64,000 nucleotides of DNA, from assembly GCA_003254885.1 (NCBI GenBank), contig QANT01002465.1:62001-126000 (forward strand), in the 5' to 3' direction. This document shows, piece by piece, positions 24,276 through 35,474 of this stretch; position 1 is the stretch's first letter, and each line of letters begins with the position of its first letter. The translations under genes and the position numbers were made by a program. The notes beneath the pieces are model-generated. The model saw nothing but the letters and a program-made list of their open reading frames with translations, had not been told where the DNA came from and made no database searches. Source of the stretch: Purshia tridentata (taxonomy: Eukaryota; Streptophyta; Magnoliopsida; Rosales; Rosaceae).

Positions 24276-25636
24276 ATTCTGTTGCTCTGCTTTATTAAAT
24301 AATTTAATTTGGAACTAATTTGGACTCATTATCCCTTGTTGTATACGATGATGATGATATAATTAAAGATACTTCTTATAAGTTCTAAGAAAGAAACAAT
24401 TTTGGTCTATTTTATATGTTATTTTCAGACAAAAATCATAATGATATATAAAAATAGGCCAAGGTCCCAAAAAAAACATTTTTTATTTAAAAAATTTCCT
24501 AATATATATTATTCTCAAAGTAATTAAATATTAATATTATCGATCACGATTCACCTGACATTATTTAATATTATTATATCATATTATTTTAATATTACTA
24601 TATTATATTACCCTAAAATCCTAACTATACCCTAAATTTAAAACCTTAACCCTAATCTCAATACTCTAAGTCTCATTATTGTACATAATTTGTTAATTTT
24701 AGTTAGATTTAACTCCAAAATTTAGGACATAAACTCTCTATAAGCTATATTCAAATATACCAATTGTAACATATTTTGAGTGCTAATTAATTGGTTTGTA
24801 CAAAATATATCTTACAGTTTGATCATGTAAATGTTTAAATTAATTCATATTAATTACTTAGCTAAACGGATATTATTTTCAATAGTTTTAAATTAAAATA
24901 ATAAAAAATAGATATATCTTGAATAATTGTTTTAATTAAAAAAGGTGCGCTAACAGATATTCTTATATAATTTTTAAAATAATACATGTTAATTATTTTA
25001 ATTTTAATAAATAATATCATTCAAAATTCAAAAAATTACGTGAGGGTCCTTTTTTTGAATCTTATCCTAAAAAAAGGGATTTGAGTAAAAATTTAAATAA
25101 CCATATAGGTTTTAGTCGAATAATACTACAAAATTGGACCTATATGCCTAATTTTCTGAATATTTTTCCTTTTTCTTTCAAAAAATCAAAAAGAAAAAGT
25201 GCGCCTAAGATTCTCTTAGAAAGAAAGCAATATTCAAAGGTTGTTTGATTGTTACTTAATTTAACCTTACCTAGAATATGCTGGCATATCCTAACTTCAA
25301 AATCAGGGAAAGCATAAATAAATTAATCCATACGAATACATAAAATTAAGAAAATGCTACTTATAATTACTTGTTTTTTTTTTACCTATGTGACATATAT
25401 CTACATCATTGCATTAAAAAAGAATTCTATGTGAGAATGCCATCTATGTTGAGAAAAAATAATTGGTTAATTTGCAATAGATTGAGGCTATGGAACCATC
25501 AGAATTGCAGCAAATATATATTGTACAAGCAGATAGGAAGGGATAGATGAATTGTTGGATCGACCAGCAGAAAAAGCAGACGAAGTTAATTAATAATGGA
25601 AGCACACACAAACGCAATGAAAATATTAATTCTTGA
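24276..25636. other. Intergenic, very AT-rich
   Basis: No coding signal. Contains a CCCTAAA-like cluster (ACCCTAAAATCC...TACCCTAAATTT) at about 24,610-24,660, which is degenerate and not a telomeric array. The 3' untranslated region of VIT1-like copy B lies at the right end. Confidence 0.5.
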
Positions 25637-27003
25637 TTAATGGTATGCTTGAAAAAGTTTAGCAATGGAATAAGCAGCGGCAGATGCAATGGCTCCAATG
25701 AAGGCAGTTTGCAGAGCGCTCTTGAAGGGCTGAGTACCGGTGAAGTGACCCTTCGCAAAGCCAAAGATGATCAAAGCCACTATGGTCACCACCACAGATC
25801 CAACCACAGCTCGCGTAGCACTTGGAATCAACATGTATGGCGTCAGCGGCACCAACCCACCTCCTATGTATGATAACGCTATTGTCATTGCACTCTGTAG
25901 AGCTCTCATTGGATCTGGTTTCTCTAGTCCCAGTTCAAATCTGCACCGTTCAATTTTTATTAATTTTAATTTAACAACATATATAATACCACACTTGATG
26001 TATACTCACTTCATCATGAAATCAAGCCAGGCTTGGGGGTTCCTCCTTAGAGCATTGACCACAGGTCCATATTCATGTGCTTCAACCCCATATTGTGACA
26101 ATATTTCTGCAACCTCAGCAGCCTCTGCGTTTCATATATTATTTAATTTCAACTCTATAACGTTGCATATACACATAGAGAGCGATATATATGCAAATGT
26201 TCGTGCGTACGTGGTCCCACTTCTACTTTAAAGAGGGTTACATGATATCACAAGTAGGCAGGCTCGTGAATGTATAAAGTTATGATTTTAGTATTGGCCA
26301 ATCTATGGATAGGTCTAAGCCACCAATCCTTTTCTGTCTTTACGGAAAGTCCTGCTACACAATACAATCCATATGGTCCATTTCATACATATATCGAGCC
26401 AATTATAATTATAATTTATAGAATGGTTTAATTAGCTAGGTCGATTAAGAGATCAGAGTTGAAAGATTAATATATACACGAGGCGAAGAGGGTTAATTAA
26501 TTTTTAAAAAAAATTATAGATGAATAGTTGCGAGCTATAAATTAGATATATAATTGAAAGTAGTGTTGAGTTGAAACCTGTATCAGGGACAGCGATGATT
26601 TCATCTTGCTCCCTCTGTAGTTCTTTCAAGTAATGATCAGCTTCACTCTTCGCTGCAAGGTACCTTGAGCCATGCATGAATGTGTAAACCAAAATTAGTA
26701 ATTTAGTTTGGTCAAATTAATTATGTCATAGAGATCGAATAGAACTAATGAATACCCGCCAAGTCCCATAGAGATAGCACCAGCGGCAACTTCGGCAATG
26801 CCAGCAATGAGAATGATGGAGGAGCTGACATCAGCACCGGACAAGCCAGCGGCCAGGGCAAAGGGGACAGTGAGACCGTCTGATACACCAAGAATGATGT
26901 CACGGACAATCTCACTGGACATGAAGTGCTTCTCTTCATGCTCGTGCAGTGACAGCATCTGCTTCTCCAGGTCCGCATACCCATTTTGTTCTGCAGGCGC
27001 CAT
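25637..27003 (-). CDS. Vacuolar iron transporter 1-like, copy B
   Basis: Four exons, 27003-26756, 26663-26578, 26124-26010 and 25940-25637, join in frame to 250 residues. The order of helices and the Glu-rich metal-binding region match copy A: KSEADHYLKELQREQDE in exon 2, and a third exon with the same Trp/Phe/Met-Met end. The N-terminus differs (MAPAEQNGYADLEKQMLSL), and the last helices diverge more than the middle. It should be a vacuolar Fe2+/H+ antiporter of the VIT1/CCC1 family. The shared intron positions and orientation show that the two genes arose by tandem duplication. Divergence in coding sequence and complete divergence of introns suggest the event is not recent. Nothing indicates that it is a pseudogene. 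Confidence 0.95.
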
Positions 27004-29080
27004 GAATATTATTCAACTCAACTATTAATGCCTTCAATTCTCTGAGATATGAACTTGGAGAGTGAGGAAAAGGGTTTATAAAAGGCTTGAGAATGTGGGT
27101 AAAATTGAGAACAAACTAGAACTAGTGGGTCTGTATGAAAATTCAGATTTACTTTAAGCAAAAAGGTGGTGGGTTTTTCTGCAGATTCCAGATAAAGAGA
27201 AAAGTGGGTTTTTCTGCACATTTATTTTCTTGTGACCCGCCAGATTCAGAAATGAATCACTTTTCGCTGTTCTGTCACTTCAATGGCGTGTGTCCACAAC
27301 AGGCCTCGAGGACATGCATTAATGCAGATGTGTTAAATCATGAGCCCCACTGCACTAGCAAACTTATATAATTAATAAAAATTAAAAAATTGAAGGTTTT
27401 GGAATTTGGCACGTATGGCAGTCCTAGATTTTTCAAGGTTGCGGTTAGGCGTGTGCCTGCCACAGGACACCTACAAATTCTAAAGCAGAGTAATGGGCGT
27501 GAGTGAGACACAAGCCATATCCAAACAAAGCACTAGAAAAAAAAAATTACAACAAACTACATATAGTCCCCGAAATCCGTATCAATTGTAATTCTTGTCT
27601 TTCGATAAAAAAGAATAGAAGATTTTTTTTTTTTTTTCAAGTGATTTTTTTATTTATCAATCTATTACGAAAAATAATTCTTAACTTTTATAAAATGATT
27701 TTTAAATATATATATTTTATAATTAAGAAAATTGAACAAGGAATTGATAATGAGTTAGTGACAAAGTAACAAAATTTGACTTTGCTATGTAAATAACTAG
27801 TCTAGTGTCTACACCTTCATGTGTCAAGGGGAACTTCAATTTTTCGAGATCCAGTATCTGACAAAATCTCATAGTATCTCTAATTAAAGATATGGAAATC
27901 AACATCCATCTGTCGAGATATATAAATCAATTTGATATATAGAATATTGTCTTTTATGAAATACTGAATATCAATCATCTCATATCATGCATAATATGGA
28001 AATAAACTCTTTGGTTGTTATTGGGATTAAAAGATCACCAAGAATCAAGCGTTTCTATTTTCTTCGTATTTAGAGTAAATCTTATCATTCATACAAGAAA
28101 AGAAAAACAGAGTACTTCTTATTATAAATGCGTGGGATCCATTTTATTATTGTACAACATGATTATGTTATGCTTCTGTCATCAATGACATAGGTATAAA
28201 TGTTGAACTTTATATACAATAACGTGATTATGTTATGTTATGCGTACGTTGAGGTTCATCAAAACCTTTTGTCGGTTTGCCCATTATTTGGTTTTGAACA
28301 CTTCTTTTACAATATGTGTCGGTATCAATAACTAAAGTTTATAATGTCACGGGCCCACGGTCATCAAAATTATTCACCCGATTATATGTTGCTATATATG
28401 TCAATATATATCTTATTAATATGTTAAAAGTAAATGTGATTATTTCCATTTAAATCAGTGAGTCCATATTTAGAGGTAAATTTTTTGTTCACTATATCTT
28501 ACTGAGTAAAGTGATTAAAAAAGATTAGTTAATATTCCACAGCTTATTCCCATTTATATTTAACCTCATAATCACTCAAAAGTATTATGATCCACTAGGG
28601 CCACTACTAATTTGCTCACACTCATTCATCTACGAAGACACTCTTTGCCTTTGGGACCTATATAGCTTGGTCTTAATCGAGAAAATATACAATTACAATG
28701 AGACAGATGTCAATCGTCTAGTGATCCTTTTTATGTACCAATGATTTCTGGTACTGAGAACATATGGGTTTAAATTAATAATTAACTGTAAAATTAATTT
28801 AGCTCAGCATGTGGGTTTCTTGGATAAATTAATTGCAGAATATTATAGATATAATTTGATGAAAGAATCGATCCTACCAAGTAGTGTAGGTGTTTTTAGT
28901 TTAAAGAAATTGCCATGTGACTGGTGCGGTGGTGCATTGATGCTGTTTGAAAAATCTGGGTTAGAGGTGGAACAAGAAATAGTAGCAATATCTAATGAAG
29001 TAAACCCATACCACCCCACTAACCAAATGGAAGACAGATAAATTGATCAAAGAAGTCATGCATGAGGCCACCATTTTTAT
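27004..29080. other. Intergenic; no supported gene
   Basis: Upstream region of VIT1-like B followed by AT-rich sequence. A frame at 28811-29041 ends in a hydrophilic peptide but begins without ATG, promoter or family match. No RNA gene or clear transposon ends were recognised. Confidence 0.45.
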
Positions 29081-29182
29081 TTTTAATTCCTATATATATG
29101 TAGCTTAGACGAATCTGAATATAGCAAGCATGCGCAGGGCAAAGAATACAGATTAAAGGGATTTACAGTAGCACTAGCAGTC

Positions 29183-29368
29183 ATGAATCATGATCGATTT
29201 TTAGTTTGGTTTCATTCCTTACTTTTGCTTTTGCTATTTTGTTTTGTTTTTCTTGCATTAATTACAGTTCAGCAATCTCATTCACAGTACTACACACATG
29301 ATCAAAAAGTGGCTGAAAGTAAGAGAGATATGAGGTATCTACTGCACACTGGTCCATTCCATATGTAA
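29183..29368 (+). CDS. Possible small secreted peptide precursor (61 aa)
   Basis: A single short frame begins 80-90 bases after a TATATATATG tract (about 29,090-29,101). It has a basic start, a strong Leu/Phe signal-peptide core (about residues 12-28), a hydrophilic middle (HSQYYTHDQKVAESKRD) and a short C-terminus MRYLLHTGPFHM. Length and layout are those of plant signalling-peptide precursors. The end weakly resembles a CLE motif (TGP followed by His near the terminus) but lacks the usual two residues between GP and the final Leu/His pair, so family membership is doubtful. It may be a diverged or decayed CLE-like gene, another peptide family, or chance. Confidence 0.3.
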   Translation: MNHDRFLVWFHSLLLLLLFCFVFLALITVQQSHSQYYTHDQKVAESKRDMRYLLHTGPFHM

Positions 29369-29825
29369 TGCATGCCACTATAGCTAGCAAGCCACATGGC
29401 ACATGCCCTGACATATGGGTAAAGGATAAGAATTAAGAAGTAAAAGCATGCACGCACCACCTCCATCCCTGCCTTTTATAATTTTTGAGATTATACCGCC
29501 AAAAAAGCTCATATTCCTGCATATTTTACAAAAAAGTTCCTTTTTTCTTCCATAAACTTCTCTAATTCCTTTTACACGTTGAAATATCGAGAAACTGTTA
29601 GTTAACAAAGTAGATTTAATTTCAGAAAAGATATATAACAAATATAAATTAACTGAAAATGTAAACTAAAGTTTTCTCGAAAATAAATAAATTTTTTTTG
29701 CTTGTCATTTCCAGAATACTAGGAATTGACATTGGGGATAGTTATTATTATGAAGATAGCAATAGTATTGTTATATACTATAGAAAAATGATAAGGATAT
29801 GTGGTACCATTGGCTTTGGTTGGTG

Positions 29826-30072
29826 ACTTGGTAGTGCGCTTTTCAATTAATGTCGCGAGTTTGGTGGTACTGGAAGCTTTTTCATAATGAATAGGTGGTC
29901 TGTGTCATTATGATACAAATTAATCCATGCTACCTTTTTCTTGGCTTTAACTTGGTAGTGCGCTTTTCAATTAATGTCGCGAGTCTGGTGGTACTGGAAG
30001 CTTTTTCATAATGAATAGGTGGTCTGTGGTCATTATGATACAAATTAATCCATGCCACCTTTTTCTTGGCTT
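29826..30072. repeat. Tandem duplication, 2 x about 124 bp
   Basis: The unit beginning ACTTGGTAGTGCGCTTTTC at 29826 recurs at 29950. The copies differ by two or three substitutions and one added base (TCTGTGTC versus TCTGTGGTC). No coding capacity. It is a recent local duplication with a different unit from the one near KNATM. Confidence 0.9.
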
Positions 30073-31380
30073 TTCCTTTACCTAAAATTTAACTTTTGTA
30101 TATACAGTTATATATAGAAATTCTCTATGACATTCGTAATTTTTTTTTTCAGACGCTAGGCGCTTATCGTTTTGGTAGCCATTGTCAAACACTTGATAAA
30201 GCTCAAAATTTCATAATTAAAAGTCTTTATAAATTTTATTCTACATAGGATATTGAATAAACCTGTATCTTGTACTTTTAAAAAAGAAGCGATAGAATAT
30301 GTCTCCTCCCATTTCATATCTATCTACCTTTATATCTCCGGTCCAAACCGCGACAAACATCTCAAAGTTGAAAAGGCCAATTCTTATTCCTTTTGATGTG
30401 TCTGAACTGGCCATTAGAAATGTGTTCATGGATTGGGCATTAAAATGTCTTGACCCACTTGACATGGCATGGTCTAACTTGCGAAATTTTCTTATCAGAG
30501 CTTACTGGGCTGTTTGGGCCTCAATTGAAAAGTTGGGTTGTCTTGGGGTCATTGTCGTTTTTACCCGTTTAGAAAGCATCACTTGACTTTGAACTATTTC
30601 CGAATTTCTTAAAATAAGAGCAGTGAATAATGCACTTCAGTCCAAAAAAAAAAAACCAAAGGAAAATGCACTAAGCCCTACAAATATGGCAGTAATTTTC
30701 TTTACATATGGCACTTATTTACATTGTTCTGCTTCGCGGGATTCTCTTATAAGAGCTTGTTGGGCTATTAATGCTCTTCAATTTGATTTTGTTAACATGT
30801 GGATGTGGTTTGAGACCATTATATGAAGGCTTAATGTTGGTGTTGGTGGAGGACCTGGAGGTGCCTGTAGATCCATCATTATACCAAAAGAAATGGCAAG
30901 CTTTTCCATGGTTGCCCATTGACTGGATCACCGTTCCGTTTTTGTGTTCTTGACAAAGCCTTTTCGTTCTTGGGATCTGATTTAGGCCTTTCTTTATAAC
31001 AAATTAAAGTCCTTAAAAAATGCAGGCAAGCATAATCGACTGAACATGAAACACATATCCAAACACAAGTTTTCAGTTATATACCACATGACACAGCTTA
31101 ATGGTCAAACTTAAAAGGTGACTATACCACACTCGAAGGTTGCTCTAAAAAGGGTATTTAAATTCCCCATTCAGCCAGACTTGGCCACTCCTTTGGTTTA
31201 TCAACTGAAACTCTGAAGCTAATCAGGGTAATAAAAATAAATGCAGACACCACTTGTAATGTATCTACTAATTGAATGCCAACAACACCTCAGAAATACA
31301 AGTATGTACTTCAGAATTCAGATAAATGCATTAATAATAATACAATGATACAAAACAAACGAAATATAAAAATCAAGAAT
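30073..31380. other. Intergenic; low-grade repeats, no gene
   Basis: Two degenerate copies of a segment containing TTATCAGAGCTTACTGGGCTGTT / TTATAAGAGCTTGTTGGGCTATT occur near 30,490 and 30,747. The plus-strand frame at 30299-30586 has no recognisable domain. Nothing else is supported. Confidence 0.45.
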
Positions 31381-31566
31381 GTTACACTTATCATATTTTT
31401 ACACCATAATTTTATACTATTTTATGTGACAATCTATATGGCATTTATACATTAAACACTAAAAAAATAAAAATAAAAACTTTAAAAATAAGGAAATACC
31501 CTGTCAGTACAATAATGACACGTAAAATAATACAACAAATATAGTATAAAAATAGTATTATTGTAT
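31381..31566 (-). mobile_element. MITE, family A copy 2
   Basis: Inverse orientation relative to the copy at 9462-9662. Terminal arms of about 45 bases pair imperfectly: one arm has TTTTTATACTATA and a TTTTACGTG inner end, the other TTTTTACACCATA and TTTTATGTG. It lies immediately beyond the second snoRNA (about 20 bases), so it inserted in or next to the precursor's 3' region. Confidence 0.6.
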
Positions 31567-31583
31567 AGAAACTCTACTCAGGC

Positions 31584-31654
31584 TGCCTTTCAGTTCAGGT
31601 CTCCAGATTTTCAGCATTAAGAAGCTCAGGAGAATGAAATCATCATTAGAAGCA
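31584..31654 (-). ncRNA. Box C/D snoRNA, copy A
   Basis: On the minus strand there is a box C ATGATGA (31640-31646), an internal CTGA resembling D' (31626-31629) and a box D CTGA (31590-31593). The ends TGCTT and AAGGCA form a five-pair terminal stem with one wobble. The stretch before box D (AAATCTGGAGACCTGA) is also present in copy B, as expected of a guide under selection. By the plus-five rule it would direct 2'-O-methylation of the first G of CAGGUCUCCAG in its target RNA; the target was not identified. Confidence 0.6.
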
Positions 31655-31784
31655 AAATAACATTTTCTTAGAATGAAAAATGACACAATAAACCCAAAAA
31701 ACCATTCAAAAAACCACGCATTACCAAAATGAGGTAATAATAAAATGCTAACAAAAAAACCCAACATGAAAAATCTTCTTAGAA

Positions 31785-31870
31785 TGCTCTTCAGCTCAGG
31801 TCTCCAGATTTTCAGCAATCAAAAGCTCAGAAGAACGAAAGTTTCATATGAAACATCATCATTAGAAGCA
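31785..31870 (-). ncRNA. Box C/D snoRNA, copy B
   Basis: On the minus strand there is a box C ATGATGA (31856-31862), an internal CTGA (31827-31830) and a box D CTGA (31791-31794). TGCT pairs with AGCA at the ends. It shares the guide region before box D with copy A, 200 bases away. It carries an extra segment of about 14 bases between box C and the internal CTGA. The two copies would lie on one precursor transcribed leftward from the promoter at 32.0-32.2 kb, the usual polycistronic arrangement of plant snoRNAs. Confidence 0.6.
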
Positions 31871-32010
31871 AAAGAAGATCTTTCATACACAAGAAAAAGA
31901 ACCAAAATTAGCAAATACATTCAGGTATAATCAGACGAAAAGAGACTTAAAAGAGAACAAGCTGCTGGAGATTTGAGAGTTAAAATCAACAAATGGAGAT
32001 GAGACGGCCC

Positions 32011-32168
32011 TCTTATATCGCGAAAAGACTAAACCCTAGCTGTGCAACCCTCAGTTTCTCCGTCGACTTAAAGCCTGGGCCCAACTTTTACTTGGACTGG
32101 GCTTTTGGGTGTTTTTCTCTACTGGGCTCTATTGTATTGTAGTTGTTTTAAAAAAAAAAAATTGGGCT
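32011..32168. promoter_or_regulatory. Bidirectional promoter with TATA, telo box and site II motifs
   Basis: Reading leftward: TATAAGA on the minus strand (32011-32017). Upstream of it lie the telo box AAACCCTA (32031-32038) and four site II motifs, TGGGCC/TGGGCT (32076-32083 palindromic, 32098-32103, 32123-32128, 32163-32168). This set is the known signature of plant snoRNA, ribosomal-protein and other growth-linked promoters. The snoRNA pair lies to the left, UCH2 to the right. Use by both sides is inferred from layout. Confidence 0.6.
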
Positions 32169-32190
32169 CCTATTACAGCTTTTAAGAAAA

Positions 32191-32197
32191 NNNNNNN
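32191..32197. other. Short run of unknown bases (7 N)
   Basis: Seven N lie between two long A-rich tracts just upstream of the UCH2 leader, a likely place for unresolved homopolymer length. Confidence 0.99.
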
Positions 32198-32746
32198 TGG
32201 AAAAAAAAAAAAAAGAGAAGATGAGCCGAGAAGAGTAAGAAGAGGAAGTAAAACCGAGAAACATCCTACTCGTTCAAAATCGCAGACGGAAGACTGAAAG
32301 AGAGAGAGGCGGAGCGGTGCAAGACACTAACCGAACCTACATCCTCACCAGTCGCGATTCCTGGTCAGTTTTCTCTTCTTCCCGGTTTCTCATTTGTTCT
32401 TATTTAGGGAGCCTGCTAACGGCGCCGTTTTGAACCCAATAGAGGAATAAAACCCTCTTTCTTTGAGTTGGGGCTTCTTCTGCTTGGTCGGTTGCCATTG
32501 ATTTCACTGCATTAAACTATTAAAAAAAGAAATTGCTTGTTTATTTTTATAAAATATAGTAGCTTTCTTATAATTTGTTTGTTGGCACTTGGCTTTGCTT
32601 TATGTTTCTCTTTGTTAATTATATTAGCTTTTGTTAAACTTGAGCCCGAAACTTATTTAAAGTAATAACTTTATATATTCGTTCTTTTGTATTTTTTATT
32701 TTAATTAAATAGCTCTTTTTTCTTTTCAGATTGAGTAGTTTTCATC

Positions 32747-34971
32747 ATGTCTTGGTGCACGATTGAGTCCGACCCAGGTATAATTTTCGTAATTCATTGT
32801 GTGTGTGTGTGTGTATGTGTGTGTGAATGTTTATATATAGAGTTGATTTGTACTGATATGTTGTAATTAATCTCTTCATCACATTTCTTTGGGCCCTTGG
32901 GGCTGTTTTAATGAAATCCTTCATTTCATGGCCAGAAAAAATAAAATTTCTTCCTCACATTTTGTTATACTTTCCCCCGTTGCTCCTACATTAAAGCCTT
33001 TGATTTGTTGATATCAGCTTGTGGTCAGTTTGGTATTATGCATTAGAAATTTTGACCCTAAATCTTGACATGGAGTAGTGTCAATTGTTTGCTTAGGATG
33101 CCAATTGAGTTGGTATCCATCACATGCTTTATTGAGTTTAGAGACACTTAGCAAATTTCCAATTTGACTTCTAATCTAAACAAGTGGTATCTTTAAATGT
33201 ATGAGTGGAAACTTAAATCTTTGAGAAGCCTTGCTTGATTACCATGATCATTAGATGAAATTTATGACAATTGGGGCCCATAAATATTTATTTTTGAAAA
33301 ATATGATTGAATGTCGACTGAAAAAGAAGGAAATAATATAAAGCCTACCAAGCTTTGGCTCTAGGTTAATGTGATACTGCTTGGCTAAACAGCTATAGTA
33401 TACTTGAAGTGTAATAGTTTTTTTAAGGTTCTGCTTTGCATTTCAGGGGTGTTTACGGAACTTATTCAGCAGATGCAAGTGAAAGGTGTGCAGGTATGGC
33501 TTCTTTGATGCCTTTCTTTTTTCGTGCTTACTGTGCATCGATCTTGGTTTATGGGTTGATGTCTACTGTTACAGCTAGAGCTCAGGTTATCTGCTTCTTG
33601 GAATTTTCTTTGCTCTTTTTTTGGTGTCATTGATTATATCCAACACTTTACCATTTTTTCTAATGTAAACTATCTAACACTGTTTTTACTAAGCTATCTC
33701 CAACTGTTGCTTTTTGAAGAAATCATTTGCTTAGTTTCCACGATTTTCAGAGCCCAAGTATTATGTTGTCTTCTGATAATAATTCACTTCTTTTATGCAT
33801 GCCATGATACCTTGGTATGACCTTGCAGGTTGAGGAATTGTATTCATTGGACCTTGATTCTCTGAACAATATGAGGTATATAAGTGCCTGTTTTAAGCTT
33901 TCATCTTCTAGGCAGATATCGTCATTTTCATTGTAGCAAATGTTTTAAGTTTATAATCTATTATCTTTGTTGTAGTTACTTTTTTCCCCTTGCAATGTAC
34001 AGGCCAGTGTATGGTTTGATTTTTCTATTCAAATGGCGTCCAGGGGAAAAGGATGACCGCCTTGTAATTAAAGATCCAAATCCTAATTTGTTTTTCGCGA
34101 GCCAGGTTGGTTTTAATGAAAAATTATTTTTCTAGGAGTAATGATACATTTGTAAGCTCTTTTCAACTAGTTCATAATTCATATATCTTCACAGGTTATT
34201 AATAATGCTTGTGCAACCCAAGCTATCTTGTCTATCCTCATGAACTGTCCGGATGTTGACATTGGTCCTGAACTTTCGAAACTGAAAGAATTCACAAAGA
34301 ATTTTCCACCTGAACTCAAAGGATTGGCAATAAATAATAGTGAGGCTATACGTGCAGCCCATAATAGTTTTGCAAGGCCTGAGCCTTTTGTTCCTGATGA
34401 GCAGAAGGCTGCTGAAAAAGACGACGATGTCTTCCACTTTATAAGCTATTTGCCTGTTGATGGGGTCCTGTATGAGCTTGATGGATTGAAGGAGGGACCC
34501 ATTAGCCTTGGACAGTGCCCTGGTGGGCAAGGTGACTTGGAATGGCTGCGGATGGTGCAACCTGTAATCCAGGAACGCATTGAAAGGTATTCCAAAAGTG
34601 AGATAAGATTCAATCTCCTGGCTGTTATTAAGAACAGGAAAGAGATATATACTGCTGAACTTAAGGAGCTCCAAAAGAAGAGGGAGCGCATTTTGCAGCA
34701 GCTGTCTGCCTTACAGTCGGAGAGACCGGCCGACAGTAGCAAATTTGAAGCGCTGAACAAAGCTCTTTCTGAAGTAAATGCTGGGATTGAGGGTGCTACT
34801 GAGAAGATCTTGATGGAGGAAGAAAAATTCAAGAAGTGGAGAACAGAGAATATTCGGAGGAAACACAATTACATACCCTTTTTGTTTAACTTTCTCAAGA
34901 TTCTTGCTGAGAAGAAGCAGTTGAAGCCTCTTATTGAGAAGGCGAAGCAGAAAGCAGGCAACCCTAGATGA
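32747..34971 (+). CDS. UCH2: Ubiquitin C-terminal hydrolase, UCH37/UCHL5 type
   Basis: Exons 32747-32777, 33447-33493, 33829-33875, 34003-34105 and 34195-34971 join in frame to 334 residues. An acceptor (TTTTCAG) just before the start codon implies a leader intron from a 5' exon at about 32.2-32.4 kb. The product begins MSW..ESDPGVFTELI and shows the UCH catalytic set. The oxyanion Gln lies in FFASQ, the nucleophile Cys in NNACATQA, the His in [11 protein letters not shown], and the Asp/Glu segment [12 protein letters not shown] follows. A long C-terminal helical ULD region ([10 protein letters not shown] ... [11 protein letters not shown]) marks the UCH37 rather than the short UCH-L3 class. 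Such enzymes trim ubiquitin at the proteasome or act with INO80. The closest remembered relative is Arabidopsis UCH2. Confidence 0.95.
32799..32825 (+). repeat. GT microsatellite in UCH2 intron
   Basis: A GT tract with one interruption (GTATGT) lies in the first intron inside the coding region, 22 bases after the donor. Confidence 0.85.
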
Positions 34972-35319
34972 ATGAGAATGGTGCTTTGGTTAACTGTACT
35001 GTGGCTTGTGGATTATTTTTTGTAATGTCACTAGTAATTTTGGGTGAACCTCCTTTTACATGCTTTATTTAGGTCATCAAACTTTATTTATTTTTGTAAA
35101 ACATACCCATGAATTTACTTGTTTTGCTTAGGTCAAGAATATATCTTTTAAGTATGTGGGATGGTACATGGTTGACAATATGATGGTACTTAAAACCTTC
35201 CAGTCCCCTTGCCTTATGTTATAGATTGGAGGAATATATGTTGATCATGAGGGGTCAATTGTGACATTAGCCAATAATTCTTCATAAGAAGAAAAAAAAA
35301 AAGAAGGAAAATACATATT

Positions 35320-35392
35320 CGCCCACCGTGGGGCTCGAACCCACGACCACAAGGTTAAGAGCCTTGCGCTCTACCAACTGAGCTAGACGGGC
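35320..35392 (-). tRNA. tRNA-Lys (anticodon CTT)
   Basis: The minus strand reads GCCCGTCTAGCTCAGTTGG at the 5' end. It continues with an anticodon loop containing CTCTTAA, then GGTTCGAGCC and the acceptor end GGTGGGC plus a discriminator G. The acceptor stem pairs over seven positions with G-T wobbles, and the TTCGA arm is canonical. Seventy-three bases without intron. The anticodon CTT reads AAG. A T-rich run follows within about 20 bases on the transcribed strand, fitting RNA polymerase III termination. Confidence 0.97.
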
Positions 35393-35474
35393 TTCTATGA
35401 TAAGCTGTAGTCGTTTTGGTTTTTAATTTGTTATTTAATTACAGAAGATTCGTAGTCTCTTTGAGCTCTTCAAA

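Noticed and set aside
24610-24660. CCCTAA-like words suggesting interstitial telomere sequence
   Set aside because: Spacing and sequence are irregular, not tandem TTTAGGG.
30299-30586. 95-codon plus-strand open frame in the 27-32 kb spacer
   Set aside because: No recognisable family, and the sequence contains degenerate spacer repeats.
31558-31818. 86-codon minus-strand frame across the snoRNA repeats
   Set aside because: The repeated peptide LKIWRPELK simply reflects the two snoRNA copies being read as protein.
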